A stretch of DNA of 64,000 nt, from assembly GCF_905404315.1 (NCBI RefSeq), contig NC_066287.1:5952001-6016000 (forward strand), read 5' to 3'. The stretch comes from Leptidea sinapis. Lineage: Eukaryota; Arthropoda; Insecta; Lepidoptera; Pieridae. Positions 37,601 to 43,704 of the stretch are shown here, in pieces. Both the position numbers and the translations under genes were made by a program. Every line of letters starts with the position of its first letter. The stretch's first letter is position 1. Under the pieces are notes generated by a model that was not told the origin of the DNA, ran no database searches, and saw only the letters and a list, made by a program, of their open reading frames with translations.

Positions 37601-39003
37601 GTCAATAAAACATTTTGACCTTTTATATCACGATGAATGACTTTGTTTGAATGTAAATAGCTAAGCCCTCTGAGTATTTCTCGACAAATGTATGAGATCC
37701 ACTCTTCTTTTAGAGACTGACCCTTTGTTGATTTAACTAAGTCAGTCACAGATCCTAAAATATGAAAATTGTTAGGTAAATTGTATCTCACCATTATTAA
37801 TTCCATTTAAATAATACATATTTATTTTAAATATTTATTAAATGATGATTAAGTAATTTAACTAACATTATTCCAATACAAAGTTTAGTTCCATGAATGT
37901 AACTTAGATGAACATTACATGATACAATGAAAATTACACACCAGCACCACAGTATTCCATAACAAGCCAAAGTTGATCATCTTTCCCCGGTGGACTCTTT
38001 TTAATGAAAGCACCATAGTAAGTAGCAATGTTGCGATGATTAGAATATTTCTTTAATACATTTATTTCTAATTTTATCTCTTCTTCCTCATCCTGGGTAA
38101 CATCCATCACCTTGATGGCAGCAAGTTGACCAGTTTTTGTATGGCGTCCCTGTTTTTTGATAAGATTTGTAAGTAATATAATTTAAATAAAAACTTTTGA
38201 AAATAATTAGAATATGTGAAAAATTCAAGCTGCACCACTATGTAAGTAATTCTTCAAATTCTCAAATCAATAAAAATACTAATATATCAACTTTAAAGTA
38301 TTTAGAGCATAAAATATTCTATAGAAACTTAAATTTCATTGTAATAATTAAGCTAAAAATCATACAATAATAGACAAGGAATAAATAGTATAAAGAAAAA
38401 TATAATTAATGAAAGTTCACTGCTCTTTAGAAAGGCCAGATTAAAATTAATTATGTTCATTGACATTAATAAGTGACTCTGAGAAGAGGGATGTATAAGC
38501 AATATCTATCTATACTCTTAACACAATAATATTAAGTATAATTACAATATATTTACAACTTTGAGAGGTTTCTTAACAAGCTATAGAACATACAATTTAA
38601 GACAATTATACAATTTTAGTTTAGAGTTTATTAGAAATGTGCTGATAACAAATTCACAAGTACATACCTTATATACTTGGCCATAAGTACCATTTCCCAC
38701 AACTTCTATGAGTTCAAATATTCCTGCAGGATCCTGGAAGATAATATATACTGCTGATTTATTTGCACAAATGCAATTAAAGTATAAAGTATGCAGTTGG
38801 TTCAAGTAAACTTAACAAAACCTTCCCTATGATTCACACCCTGTGAGATCATTGCCCTCTGTTCAGATTTATAGGAAAATAGTCAGGATAAAATTATAAC
38901 AATAAATAAAATTAACTAGTCCTTTAAGAATAAATACCTTTAATGCACCGAGGTCAATATCATCTAATGAACAATTTACAGACGGTGCCAGTTGATGCGC
39001 CAT
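7657..39003 (-). CDS. msn: misshapen-type Ste20 kinase (MAP4K4/TNIK/MINK family), 22 coding exons
   Basis: GCK-IV family serine/threonine kinase; orthologues act upstream of JNK and in cytoskeletal, dorsal closure and Hippo-linked signalling (family knowledge). Coding exons, minus strand: 39003-38938, 38733-38668, 38149-37942, 37754-37578, 37015-36784, 35642-35514, 33712-33485, 32645-32572, 30402-30318, 28891-28765, 27305-27285, 27197-27101, 26342-26213, 23718-23589, 20348-19416, 18439-18317, 15063-14679, 13967-13747, 12167-11977, 10041-9915, 8263-8129, 7905-7657. Every junction is GT..AG with matching phases; the sum is 4134 nt (1377 aa plus stop). The kinase domain covers about residues 31-291, a proline- and acid-rich linker about 292-1060, and the CNH domain about 1065-1365. 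The start MAHQLAPSVNCSLDDIDL is the first ATG before the kinase. The linker lacks the long Gln/Glu/Arg coiled coil of vertebrate TNIK. Introns are full of transposons, yet all exons are undamaged. Confidence 0.95.
8475..8612. repeat. Small foldback repeat
   Basis: TTGCTGAAAGCATATTTAA..GTTAAT at the left and ATTAACTTTAAGGATGC..TGTGCAA at the right are inverted repeats. The middle (ATCACATGCTANCTTTGACT) recurs in opposite orientation at about 25210-25305. Probably a MITE-like element. Confidence 0.45.
8690..8962 (+). repeat. Dispersed repeat ending GGGTCAGCTAGT, copy 1
   Basis: Contains TCTCTGGAATGGCTGGACCG and ends AACGTCTGCCGGGTCAGCTAGT-like sequence. The same terminal motif closes the repeats at 17241, 31068, 32076 and 60355, and in reverse those at 35983 and 43274. 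A CTAG end fits Helitron-like elements, but no rolling-circle gene or clear terminal hairpin is seen, so the class stays open. Confidence 0.5.
9480..9650 (-). pseudogene. mariner-like transposase N-terminal remnant
   Basis: Reading minus: IALRLGMAFNDDAPSRATVC, NWLYEF, then after a +1 frameshift RTNLTDDLCEGHPSMSTT. This matches the helix-turn-helix region of mariner/SETMAR-type transposases. Frameshifts and stops make it dead. It lies in msn intron 20. Confidence 0.6.
10673..10741 (-). repeat. tRNA-like repeat (diverged)
   Basis: Reads GAACGGTTAGCTT...GCACGGAACGCC...GTGGGTTCGAGTCCCGCATCGTTC on the minus strand, with internal A- and B-box-like blocks. A base is missing in the D arm, so it does not fold as a complete tRNA. 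It belongs to the same family as the copies starting at 10966, 22947, 32936 and 62112. Confidence 0.6.
10888..11422. mobile_element. Foldback element built around tRNA-like sequences
   Basis: A 535-bp element with arms starting CAATTTGTTATGTTTTTAAA (left) and its complement (right), followed on both arms by GTGATAACCCTCACTTCTNG. The inverted repeat continues through a tRNA-like unit on each side: 11037-10966 (minus) and 11269-11341 (plus). A partial third unit lies at 11122-11155. Each tRNA-like unit has a TTCGA-type B box and ends CCCGCATCGTTC. Related arms occur at about 45475 and 58680. It looks like a tRNA-derived SINE captured in, or converted into, a foldback element. Confidence 0.6.
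12247..12550 (+). mobile_element. Family B repeat, copy 1
   Basis: High-copy repeat of about 300 bp running GTGGGAGGCTNCTTTGCACAGG, GGCGCCTATTTCTGCCGTGA, AGGGCGCCGTAGCTAGTGAA, AAGGTGACGAGCGCAATTGT, AATCCTGAGCGGCACTG, and a tail GTCTCGTCCCTTATTTTCAT. Probably a LINE 3' end or SINE typical of Lepidoptera. It starts about 80 nt upstream of the msn exon 19 acceptor. Sister copies begin at 22196, 25303, 30590, 41255, 48252, 49180 and 62580. Confidence 0.7.
12612..13200. repeat. Unclassified AT-rich repeat-like segment
   Basis: It starts with (TTTA)n and TTGGAAAACAAACAGCTT, resembling the reverse complement of a LINE 3' UTR, and is rich in stop codons in all frames. Assignment is tentative. Confidence 0.3.
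14171..14441. mobile_element. Solo/deleted copy of the long-inverted-repeat element (see 34567-35377)
   Basis: Shows GGGAAAGTACCTTAAATATC at the left, and ATATTTAAGGTACTTTCCCT then CCCATAACTTTGGGACACC at the right. The middle TTGGCCATTCTTTCGATTGG also matches. It appears to be an internally deleted copy. A SINE follows immediately. Confidence 0.6.
14441..14655 (+). mobile_element. tRNA-derived SINE, copy 1 (5'-truncated)
   Basis: Matches GTTCGAATCCCGNTAGGTGC (B box), ATTTATATGATGAATATGGA, GTTTAAGTAAGTATATTGTA and the 3' part GGGGCAAGATAATTTGTGTA. The 5' A-box part is missing. It ends about 24 nt from the exon 17 donor of msn, in antisense. Confidence 0.7.
15205..16900. other. Intron 16 of msn, right part: no feature except a LINE-tail fragment
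   Basis: GGCAGTTTCTTGCGCCGTTT at about 15210 resembles the tail of the LINE fragment ending near 26130. The rest is AT-rich intron with no recognised element. Confidence 0.4.
16909..17749. mobile_element. mariner/Tc1-type MITE with 39-bp perfect terminal inverted repeats, carrying a nested repeat
   Basis: The left end 16909-16947 (CAGTGCTCCCAAATTAATAA...) is the exact complement of 17711-17749, and TA flanks both ends, as expected for Tc1/mariner insertion. No transposase is left. The interior contains the dispersed repeat at 17241-17608, which must have inserted later. Confidence 0.85.
17241..17608 (+). repeat. Dispersed repeat D, copy 1 (nested in the MITE)
   Basis: About 370 bp, starting AATATATAAATCTCGTGTCA, with CTTCATGGAGTGCAGTTTGG and TTTGACAGTTCCGCTNTGA, and ending GTCGGGGCAGCTAGT. 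Two other copies occur at 31068 and 32076 in the same orientation. The class is undetermined. Confidence 0.65.
17947..18039 (-). CDS. Candidate 93-nt cassette exon of msn between exons 16 and 17
   Basis: The acceptor ATGCTTTTAG precedes 18039 and a consensus donor GTAAGT follows 17947. The 93-nt interval is phase 0 on both sides, matching exons 16 and 17, and has no stop. It would encode NIIINVIMVVNH followed by the basic ANTPRRGPRPVCSPLRHS. The 3' half is strongly GC-rich inside an AT-rich intron. No domain is recognised, and the polypyrimidine tract is short. Confidence 0.35.
18440..19415. other. msn intron 15: nothing recognised
   Basis: AT-rich intronic DNA with no open frame of note and no repeat matching others in the window. 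Confidence 0.5.
19416..20348 (-). other. msn: msn exon 15: 933-nt phase-0/0 exon, 311 residues of low complexity
   Basis: An open exon bounded by CACATCAG/AG and AAG/GTAATT. Both borders are phase 0, so it can be included or skipped without changing the frame. It begins RENTENDKRQSDVDEAVLLK, has DWDFARFFPNKNS and DDAWVKYKVIATPPSRHKQL, and is rich in Ser, Asn, Lys and Arg without a recognised domain. Short ordered-looking blocks include EKLSDILKYKREQ and PIDALKTVAELIRQDSE. I infer a disordered docking or phosphorylation segment used in long isoforms. Skipping it would give a 1066-aa protein. Confidence 0.8.
20349..22195. other. Left part of msn intron 14
   Basis: Mostly featureless. About 21283-21360, read on the minus strand, AAGGCTGGCAACGCAAATCT resembles the 3' part of a LINE ORF. 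A 10-bp perfect hairpin with a poly(A) loop lies at 22035-22064. Confidence 0.4.
22196..22503 (-). mobile_element. Family B repeat, copy 2
   Basis: Full-length-looking copy in reverse: TTTATGAAAATAAGGGACAA at the left and GCAAAGGAGCCTCCCACTGG at the right. The internal hairpin GTGCCGCTCAG..CTGAGCGGCAC is intact. Confidence 0.75.
22582..22827 (-). CDS. Candidate alternative (possibly terminal) msn exon in intron 14
   Basis: Preceded by a very good acceptor (ACCGGTTTCCTCTCAG, ending at 22828). The reading frame that continues exon 14 (phase 0) stays open for 81 codons to TAA at 22582. The first 20 codons (KSVSYFHLYMHAYCVIKLSG) have strong GC-ending codon bias, unlike the AT-rich surroundings, and look coding. 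No strong donor follows: GTGGTG near 22770 and GTTAAG near 22737 are weak. It could be a 90-nt phase-0 cassette using the latter, or an alternative last exon giving a kinase without exon 15 and CNH. No homology is recognised. Confidence 0.4.
   Translation of the reverse strand, partial: KSVSYFHLYMHAYCVIKLSGGYSRHFKINDVKFRSYPHFAPDTYSPIISLERKLNWSRVSATSPHEAIKSNIFLQFLCCIR
22947..23018 (-). repeat. tRNA-like repeat
   Basis: 72 nt on the minus strand from GAACGGTTAGCTCAGTTGGG to CGCATCGTTC, flanked by AAAACAAAATTTAAA. Acceptor-like ends pair, but base changes weaken the T arm. It is a member of the tRNA-derived repeat family, not a tRNA gene. Confidence 0.6.
23337..23525 (+). mobile_element. tRNA-derived SINE, copy 2
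   Basis: A complete tRNA-like head: AGCCCACTGGTTAGTGACCC (A box) and GGTCCCGGGTTAGAATCCCG (B box), then ATTTATATGATGAATATGAA and GTTTAAGTAAGTATATTGTA. It ends in an A run before exon 14 of msn. Confidence 0.75.
23990..24470 (+). pseudogene. RTE-like non-LTR reverse transcriptase C-terminal remnant
   Basis: In shifting frames it reads RSARSEEIRRRTKVTHIGQM, then WQWAGHIA, RTDGRWE and TYWKTQCW, recalling the consensus K-W-WAGH-AR--DGRW of RTE/BovB-type ORFs. Several stops and frameshifts. It lies in msn intron 13. Confidence 0.6.
24540..24830 (+). pseudogene. Non-LTR reverse transcriptase C-terminal fragment
   Basis: An open frame reads ALRVQYNDAFRVVMGLPRFC, SASGMFAETRVDDFYAIIRK and RCASLMNRLQASPNTVLSAL, the tail region of insect LINE ORF2 proteins. 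No 5' part and no poly(A) tail are visible. Confidence 0.7.
25303..25587 (-). mobile_element. Family B repeat, copy 3
   Basis: Reverse orientation, from GGACGTTCAGCTGATGGTAA to CGCCTCCCACTGG, with the internal hairpin retained. It abuts the LINE fragment at 25620. Confidence 0.7.
25620..26130 (+). pseudogene. CR1/Jockey-like LINE 3' end with decayed ORF2 tail
   Basis: Sister of 2640-2894: IFVLQKRAIGAIYNLGPKES, INILTVASEYILDNVLYIHK, then stops and frameshifts. The 3' UTR ends CCGCTGAGTTTCTTGCGCCC GCTCTTCTCAGG with a T-rich tail. It lies within msn intron 13. Confidence 0.7.
26440..26650 (+). mobile_element. tRNA-derived SINE, copy 3
   Basis: Head TAGCCCAGTGGTTAGTGACC and tail AAATATATCATTGTCTTGTA. 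Part of a duplicated block together with the exon-like copy at 26699-26771. Confidence 0.75.
26699..26771 (-). pseudogene. Decayed tandem copy of msn exon 12
   Basis: It would encode LNELSGVSGNNPPNRPPRAP TNEQ, nearly the same as exon 12 (27197-27101), and keeps the donor GTAATATTG. The first eight codons and the acceptor are gone, replaced by a poly(A)/poly(T) run, so it is unlikely to be spliced in. The frame has no stop, suggesting a recent duplication. Confidence 0.75.
26860..27060 (+). mobile_element. tRNA-derived SINE, copy 4
   Basis: Starts near the B box (CGGGTTCGAATCCCCATAGG) and continues to TTTGTGTAAAAGTGTGTCGA. It sits beside true exon 12 as copy 3 sits beside the decayed exon. 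Confidence 0.75.
27531..27656. mobile_element. 126-bp foldback MITE
   Basis: ATTTAAATAAAACACTTTTC at the left pairs with AAAGTGTTTTATTTAAAT at the right; the arms extend about 38 bp through GGATTAAAACG. The spacer is about 50 bp. It lies in msn intron 10. Confidence 0.65.
27990..28190 (+). mobile_element. LINE 3' end, family A copy 2
   Basis: Short 5'-truncated copy: CTTCCACGTACAACCAATCT, AATACTTCCTCTGGAGTTG, GATCACTTAACACCAGGTGA and CGTTTGTCCTCC. Coding frame broken. Confidence 0.7.
29838..30228 (+). mobile_element. LINE 3' end, family A copy 3
   Basis: WLDHLALRRDVASLCVFYRI, RTTRHKLGYHPHHLDLWRSS and FSRTTKLWNELLCAVFPGRY in one frame, then the family 3' UTR (with a short deletion) ending in TTTGTCCTCC and a tail. 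It lies in msn intron 9, sense strand opposite to msn. Confidence 0.75.
30590..30642 (+). mobile_element. Family B repeat tail fragment
   Basis: ACCATCAGATGAACGTCCTG CTCGTCTCGACCC and TATTGTCATAAAAA: only the last about 50 bp of family B. Confidence 0.6.
31068..31442 (+). repeat. Dispersed repeat D, copy 2
   Basis: TTAATATATATAAATTACGT through CTTCATGGAGTGCAGTTTAA to CCTGTCGGGTCAGCTAGT. It lies in msn intron 8. Confidence 0.65.
31619..31888 (+). mobile_element. LINE 3' end, family A copy 4
   Basis: Starts at LGYHPHHLDVWRSSTV; one frame stays open through LPRTTNLWNELPCAVFPGRY to the family 3' UTR. 5'-truncated. Confidence 0.75.
32076..32423 (+). repeat. Dispersed repeat D, copy 3
   Basis: Same start and end as copies 1 and 2; the end is GTCGGGGCATCTAGT. 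It lies about 150 bp downstream of msn exon 8 in the sense of that gene. Confidence 0.65.
32717..32809. repeat. 93-bp hairpin (42-bp arms, 9-nt loop) in msn intron 7
   Basis: Left arm ACAAATGATTTAAGTCTCCT..., right arm complementary at 38 of 42 positions; the loop is 32759-32767. It lies about 70 nt upstream of the exon 8 acceptor. It could be a tiny foldback MITE or a hairpin RNA precursor. Confidence 0.7.
32936..33008 (-). tRNA. tRNA-like sequence with intact cloverleaf (repeat-derived, probably not a tRNA gene)
   Basis: 73 nt: acceptor GAACGGT pairs fully with ATCGTTC; D arm GCTC/GAGC; anticodon stem CCGGC/GCCGG with loop ACGGAAC; T arm GTGGG/CCCGC with loop TTCGAAT. The formal anticodon is GGA, but position 33 is C instead of the invariant U, and a serine tRNA would have a long variable arm. 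Flanks AAAACAAAATTTTAT and a second TCCCGCATCGTTCATAAA downstream place it in the repeat family. I call it a tRNA-derived element. Confidence 0.35.
33903..34312 (-). mobile_element. LINE 3' end, family A copy 5 (reverse)
   Basis: Poly(T), then GGATGACAAACGAGCGTACG GGTCACC at the left is the 3' tail; minus-strand coding remnants include MWRSSTVHFSRSILPRTTKL and FKKSAYTLLKG with deletions. It lies in msn intron 6. Confidence 0.75.
34567..35377. mobile_element. Non-autonomous element with about 220-bp inverted arms flanking a transposase 3' remnant
   Basis: Both ends read inward ATATACAGG...CAAAGTTATGGGACATGAAG, GGAAAGTACCTTAAATATC, CATTCAAAGATTTTTT and CCAATCGAAAGAAT. Between the arms, minus strand about 35105-34862, a stop-free stretch encodes WIGTNGPIRWPARFPDLTPL, then DFFLWGYVKDMLYKKRYENV. 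This is the C-terminal part of an IS630/Tc1/mariner-type transposase, with Asp in place of Glu as third acidic residue (PLDFF). TA-rich flanks fit mariner insertion. A deleted copy is at 14171. Confidence 0.7.
34862..35105 (-). pseudogene. IS630/mariner-type transposase C-terminal fragment
   Basis: About 80 codons ending in ITF and stop, with the DLTPLDFFLWGY motif typical of mariner-related transposases. It lacks the N-terminal DNA-binding domain and the first two acidic residues, so it is inactive. Confidence 0.75.
35514..39003 (-). other. msn: msn kinase-domain exons 1-6
   Basis: Six exons encode the catalytic domain. The glycine loop VVGNGTYGQVYK spans exon 2 and the start of exon 3; AAIKVMDV carries the ATP-binding lysine (residue 57); HRDIKGQNVLL (154-164) is the catalytic loop; VDFGVSAQLD (173-182) the magnesium-binding loop; TFIGTPYWMAPEV (190-202) the activation-segment end. 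SDLWSLGITALEMAE, LCDLHPMRALFLIPR and NPPPRLKSKKW are signature blocks of the GCK-IV group. All catalytic residues are present, so the kinase should be active. The domain ends near LLRQAFIR in exon 6. Confidence 0.95.
35983..36297 (-). repeat. Dispersed repeat with terminal ACTAGCTGACCC motif
   Basis: Starts ACTAGCTGACCCAGCAAACG TTGTATTGCC and includes CATGAGAATCGGTCAAGCCG TTTCGGAGGAGTTC. This is a widespread arthropod repeat signature. The terminal motif is the complement of the ends of repeats 8690 and D. Msn intron 5. Confidence 0.6.
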
Positions 39004-39494
39004 TTTGAAGATATTGTCACACACGAAGACAAAGCCACAAAACCTCACATTAATGTAAAACTTATAAAATTACTTCAATATAAACATTAGATTGAACTTT
39101 TATGGTTTTTATTGTTACATGTCTTATTAATTTATAAAACACATTGTTTACAATTAAAATATAACAGGGATTTACAGATACAAAACACTTCCACCGCAAC
39201 ACACCCGGCAGTGATGCCAGACGAGAAAATTTAACTTGACATAAATACTTAATACTTCTCTATTTGACAGTTATGACAGCTGGTCAGTGTACAAGCTGTT
39301 GGGATAGAACATGTTTAACATTTTATTTTTTCTATAAGTATTGTTGTCTATCTGAATTTATTGAAATCTTTTTATATTTTTGTCATGAATTCGTAGTGGT
39401 AGCGTCTATATTCAGGCGTTCAAGGCTTATGGCGTAAGTTCAGCCTCTCGCCTCTCAAAAGAGATATCTCATCTCTCGGAACTAGAACCAAATG
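39004..39494 (-). promoter_or_regulatory. Probable msn 5' UTR/promoter region
   Basis: The stretch immediately upstream of the msn ATG. No TATA box or initiator stands out, and a 5' non-coding exon could exist farther right. Confidence 0.3.
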
Positions 39495-39502
39495 ATTTAA
39501 CC

Positions 39503-39974
39503 CAGGAGTGCTCAAGCTTGAATTGCTGGCGATCTACCTCAAAATTGTTAGACTACGATCCATCGACTCTGAGAGCCTGTAAGTATGTATGATGAAGGAT
39601 TGTCGTCTAGGTAGGTGCATCGTGACATGCATGTTAGTTTTGCGCACATTATGCATTTTATTAGTTGACTTATAAAATGCATGTCAATGAAAAAACTCAT
39701 AATAATTATTCAAAATTGCGAGTCAATTGGTTTTTCGGATTTTGTTTGACAAATACCGTGCGTTCGTCGCCTTTTGCCGCTAGCAGGGGATTATTTCGAT
39801 AAATGAAAGTTATGAGGGGGTTATTCTGGCTTAATTGTGGATTGAAAAAATGTTAGTTACCTAAATCAATAAATAAAACAAATCTGTGAATATATCGGAT
39901 TTTTTTCTCGAGATCGATTCAAAACGCACTCGCGATCGCCAGGTCGATCGGGATCGACCGTTTGAGCACCCCTG
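39503..39974. mobile_element. hAT-type non-autonomous element with 8-bp target duplication
   Basis: The left end CAGGAGTGCTCAAGC and right end GTTTGAGCACCCCTG are near-perfect inverted repeats of the hAT CAGGGGTG type. The flanks are ATTTAACC (39495-39502) and ATTTTACC (39975-39982), an 8-bp duplication with one change. It carries GATCGACC-rich subterminal repeats and no transposase. Confidence 0.85.
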
Positions 39975-40439
39975 ATTTTACCATTGGATGTATTCGGAAG
40001 GCGCATCCTATCCTATATCCTCTTCAATAGTAGATGCTGGCACCATATCTGAAGTGTGTTACTACGGGTCGTGGATAATTTCAAACCACGTTCCACTCAC
40101 AGCAAACAGCAGCAACTCCCTTTTACTATTCCGCATGCACCCAATTATAGGTGATACAGAAACCGTACTATCAAACTCTGATCAGCTGGCGCTCCTTTAG
40201 TTATTCCAAAAGTGGGCGGCTGATAATTTACTCCATAGTTTTGGAGAAAAGTAATAGCAATGGGCTGCACTATTGTCTTTTTTTATTCCATTCCATTATT
40301 AGCCATTCCTTAGGGATCGGGTGACCTATAGTGCTACACGTGGCGACAACCTAAAAAGTGGAATCGTGTTAGGCGCCCCGGTTCAGTGTCCCCAAATGAG
40401 GGTTAGGACGGAAACTAGGTAGCCGTCCAGAATCGTGGT

Positions 40440-41040
40440 TGACCAACAGAACAGAAAGCCCAACAGTGAAGGTGTATAATTTTCTACGATTGGGAATCGC
40501 GTCGGTGCCATACCCAGTTGTGACAAACTATATTATGCTAAAGCGAAGTCGTAATGTAATCTGTAGCCATACCGTTGTGCTCAAGGAGCCGCTTAGTCTC
40601 TCTATTACCACTATACGATCTAAATAGGCATGCGCAGATTTGCGGATGGTCATTGCAGTCTGCGTGCAACCAGAGATTGGATAGGTTATGTCCTTCAAAG
40701 ATACTCAGGGGGTCCAGAACAGACATTCTTCCTGACGTAATCGCACTCACCAGCCCGTGGTATAAAGAAGTATTCCAGTTTATACACTGGTTTGGAGAGA
40801 TGAGTGTTATTAGCCAGAGAGGATATCAGTGGCGAGATATATCATCAAAAAGTACAGCGCTGGCTTTGTCGTCTTCGAATGGAAGTGGACGGCATTCAAA
40901 TTTGATCGAAGCCCCCTGATGTTACAGTAGTCCACAGCGACTGTAGAGGAGGGTGGTTTAAGCCTTTTGCCCCGTGTCAGCACAGCTTTGTCTCCTACAG
41001 AGTAAGCGGGGAATCCGGGCATCCACCGAGTCCTAACTGT
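40440..41040 (-). pseudogene. CR1-like LINE ORF2 endonuclease fragment
   Basis: Reading minus in broken frames: STVAVDYCNIRGLRSNLNAV, HFHSKTTKPALYFLM, then SIFEGHNLSNLWLHADCNDH and CACLFRSYSGNRETKRLLEH. This is the start of the apurinic-like endonuclease of insect LINE ORF2. Frameshifts and missing blocks make it inactive. Confidence 0.65.
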
Positions 41041-41254
41041 TTACGTCCAGGGACGGAATTGCCGCAATTCACTTCTAGCTATATTTTTAAATTAATATTA
41101 TCTTACCATATGGAATGCGATGTCTGAGGAAACAGAATTCCAGTTATTGTCTGGCACAGACAAAGACAGACAGAAGTGAAAACTTTATCAATGCGAGGTT
41201 AATAGAAGCACAGTCTCAAGGAGACGAAATTGAAATTGTAGTAGGTACCTACCG

Positions 41255-41372
41255 CTCAGAATTTAGGACTTTTCAATAATCTTGAGCGGCACTGCATTGT
41301 AATGGGTAGGACGTATCAATTACTATCAGCTGAACGTCCTGCTCTTCTCGTCCCTTAGTGTCATAAAAAATA
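41255..41372 (+). mobile_element. Family B repeat, 3' fragment
   Basis: CCGCTCAGAATTTAGGACTT, CTTGAGCGGCACTGCATTGT and the tail CTCGTCCCTTAGTGTCATAA. The 5' two thirds are missing. Confidence 0.65.
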
Positions 41373-43273
41373 GTACATTCCTATTAAAATACGAAATACT
41401 ATACTTAACAAGCGAGTTGCACTTAGTCAGACCTTAGTCTACTCGAACCTCGAACTTTATACGAACGAGCGTTACATATCCAAATGGGTACAGCTCAGTC
41501 TCATTGAATTCTCACAAAATAAAGTGCTCAGCACGCCTAAAGAATTTTACATTTCAATAACTCAAAATATGTAAAGCTTGCGTTATTCAAAGAAAATACA
41601 ACTGTCGAGACAAAGTTTCGGTATCTGTTTCTTGTTTTTTATCGTACTGTTAATGTTCATTAATTATTATACTTATTTTCTGAGATATCTCACGATAAAT
41701 TTAAAACGGCTTCAATAACGTTCATCGGTGTAGGTACTGACTGACCGATAGTATCGAACAAATGGAGGTCCTTTTTTTGGGTGAGTGTGGTAAGTTCGCG
41801 GTCGCGTCCAGTCCAACACTGAGCCAGAATCTTGTTTGACTACTAGATCAACCCCGATTGATCGCGAGTGAAGCCGTTTTAAAAATGTATAGTTAATAAT
41901 GTCTCACGAAAGATTTAATAATTTATCATCTCATGATGTATTAAGCATTCGGCGGTACAGCCACATATAAAAGGCTACTGCGTTTCAGGTCATCTCGTGG
42001 GTCATCTAGAGCCATAAGGTTCAACTTTCGGCACCGAAGTACTGACTGAGTTTCCATCGGAGTTTTTGTTTGATATCCCTATATGTCAAAAGCTCTTCAA
42101 TTTTACTTTACCAGTACTTTGTGCTTTTGTCGTGTGCGTTATTTGTTCTTTGAAGTCGTATCTTTTGTTGAGCCGTGGTTCAAGCTAACGACAATTCTTA
42201 TCACTGAGTACAGTTCCATTAACTTTGATTCCAATTTCAATCTGCTCAAGTTCTGAGTACGTTTTAAAATAATGGAAATGAGATACATCCCATTATTAAA
42301 ATAATTAACTCTGATTAAAAATTATCTTTGTCTATATTAAATGGATGAAGTATTTCCGTTATTTTATTATGTCTTACATTGTCGATAAATGACTTAAGAT
42401 GTATTTTCAAAGTACATTGATTTCAAAATACACGTACACGGGACAATTAAGCTATGGAATGAGGTTCTTTGTGCGGTGTTTCCAGGACCATACGACATGC
42501 ATACCTTGAAAAAAAAGGAGTATACCTTTCTGAAAAGCTCGAAACGCTTCTGTGTTGCAAGAGAATGTAAGTAAGTAAGTATATCTTTATTTAGAACAAA
42601 CACTACAAATACACGTGAACATTTACAAAATATAATAACAAATAATATGAAAAAACTTATCTAAAAAATTGCTATTATATGCCTAAACTAATAAAAACTA
42701 ATATACATTAAAAACTAAAGTAAGGCTTATTCTATACCAACATAATAAGGTTGTGCTTGCAGTGTTATGTCCCAAAAAGGTTTGCTACTCAGCATATTAG
42801 TTGGGTATCACCTAACACTGATTTTCAGTAGCTACCTTCAATAAGGCGGCCGTCGCAATTACAGCCACAAGTGATTCCATTATTAAATACAATAATTATG
42901 TATTTAATGTGAGTGGGCTAGATTTTTTGTAGTTATAATTCATTTATTTCAGCTGATACATGCTGAAATTTTCGATCCTTCAGGAGTCGTTTGTTATATT
43001 TTATTTCCAAATAGAGCTTGAACAGACAGCTTCTACTATTACTAAATTGTGTTTGGTGACCGCTGGTAAAACAGTGTCTACTATTATTTCTCTTGATAAT
43101 AATATGGTTTAAATAAATATAATAAATTCAACGAGATATGAAATTTAATTGCAATGAAAACACCTCATTGGTATAATCAGTCATTAAAGAAAAAATAATT
43201 CCTTTTTTCGCTCACATTATTTTGTAAGTAATAGTGAAATAATAACAATAAAATAAAAATTTCTATTGTTGAC
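41373..43273. other. Intergenic DNA, with LINE scraps only
   Basis: A family A scrap (TTKLWNE..LCAVFPGPYDM..KSSKRFCVAREC) lies at about 42445-42570. After it, TAAGTAAGTATATCTTTATT begins a LINE-3'-UTR-like segment in reverse to about 42860. No host gene recognised. Confidence 0.45.
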
Positions 43274-43700
43274 TAGCTGGCCCCGCAAAACGTTGTATTG
43301 CCATAAAAGTAAAAAGAAAAATCAAGTTTTAAAAATTTTGGGGTATAAAAAATAGATGACGACCGATTCTCAGACCTAACAAATATTAAATCGTACATAA
43401 AATCTACCAACTATAGGTAACTAAAATTATGTTTGTTATACCTCCTGAGAAAGATATAAAGATTCTAATTAGTTATTCATTTTAAACTATTCTTTCAATT
43501 TGATTTTTGAACGACGCGGGACACATCAAAGGAAAAACAATATTGTTGTTTTTATGTAATTCCGAGCATTTCATATTTATTCACCTTTCAAGCCTTCTCT
43601 GAAGTTCAACGAATAATTCAAGACTAAAATTTGCCAAATCGGTCCAGCCGTTCTCGAGTTTTAGCGAGACTAACGAAAAGTACAGCAATTCATTTTTATA
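43274..43700 (-). repeat. Dispersed repeat with terminal CTAGCTGGCCCC motif
   Basis: Begins GACTAGCTGGCCCCGCAAAA CGTTGTATTGCC and contains CCAAATCGGTCCAGCCGTTC TCGAGTTTTAGCGAGA; related to the repeat at 35983. It abuts the Tc1 element. Confidence 0.6.
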
Positions 43701-43704
43701 TATA

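Noticed and set aside
40575..40919. Plus-strand 114-codon frame
   Set aside because: Antisense of the LINE endonuclease fragment on the minus strand.
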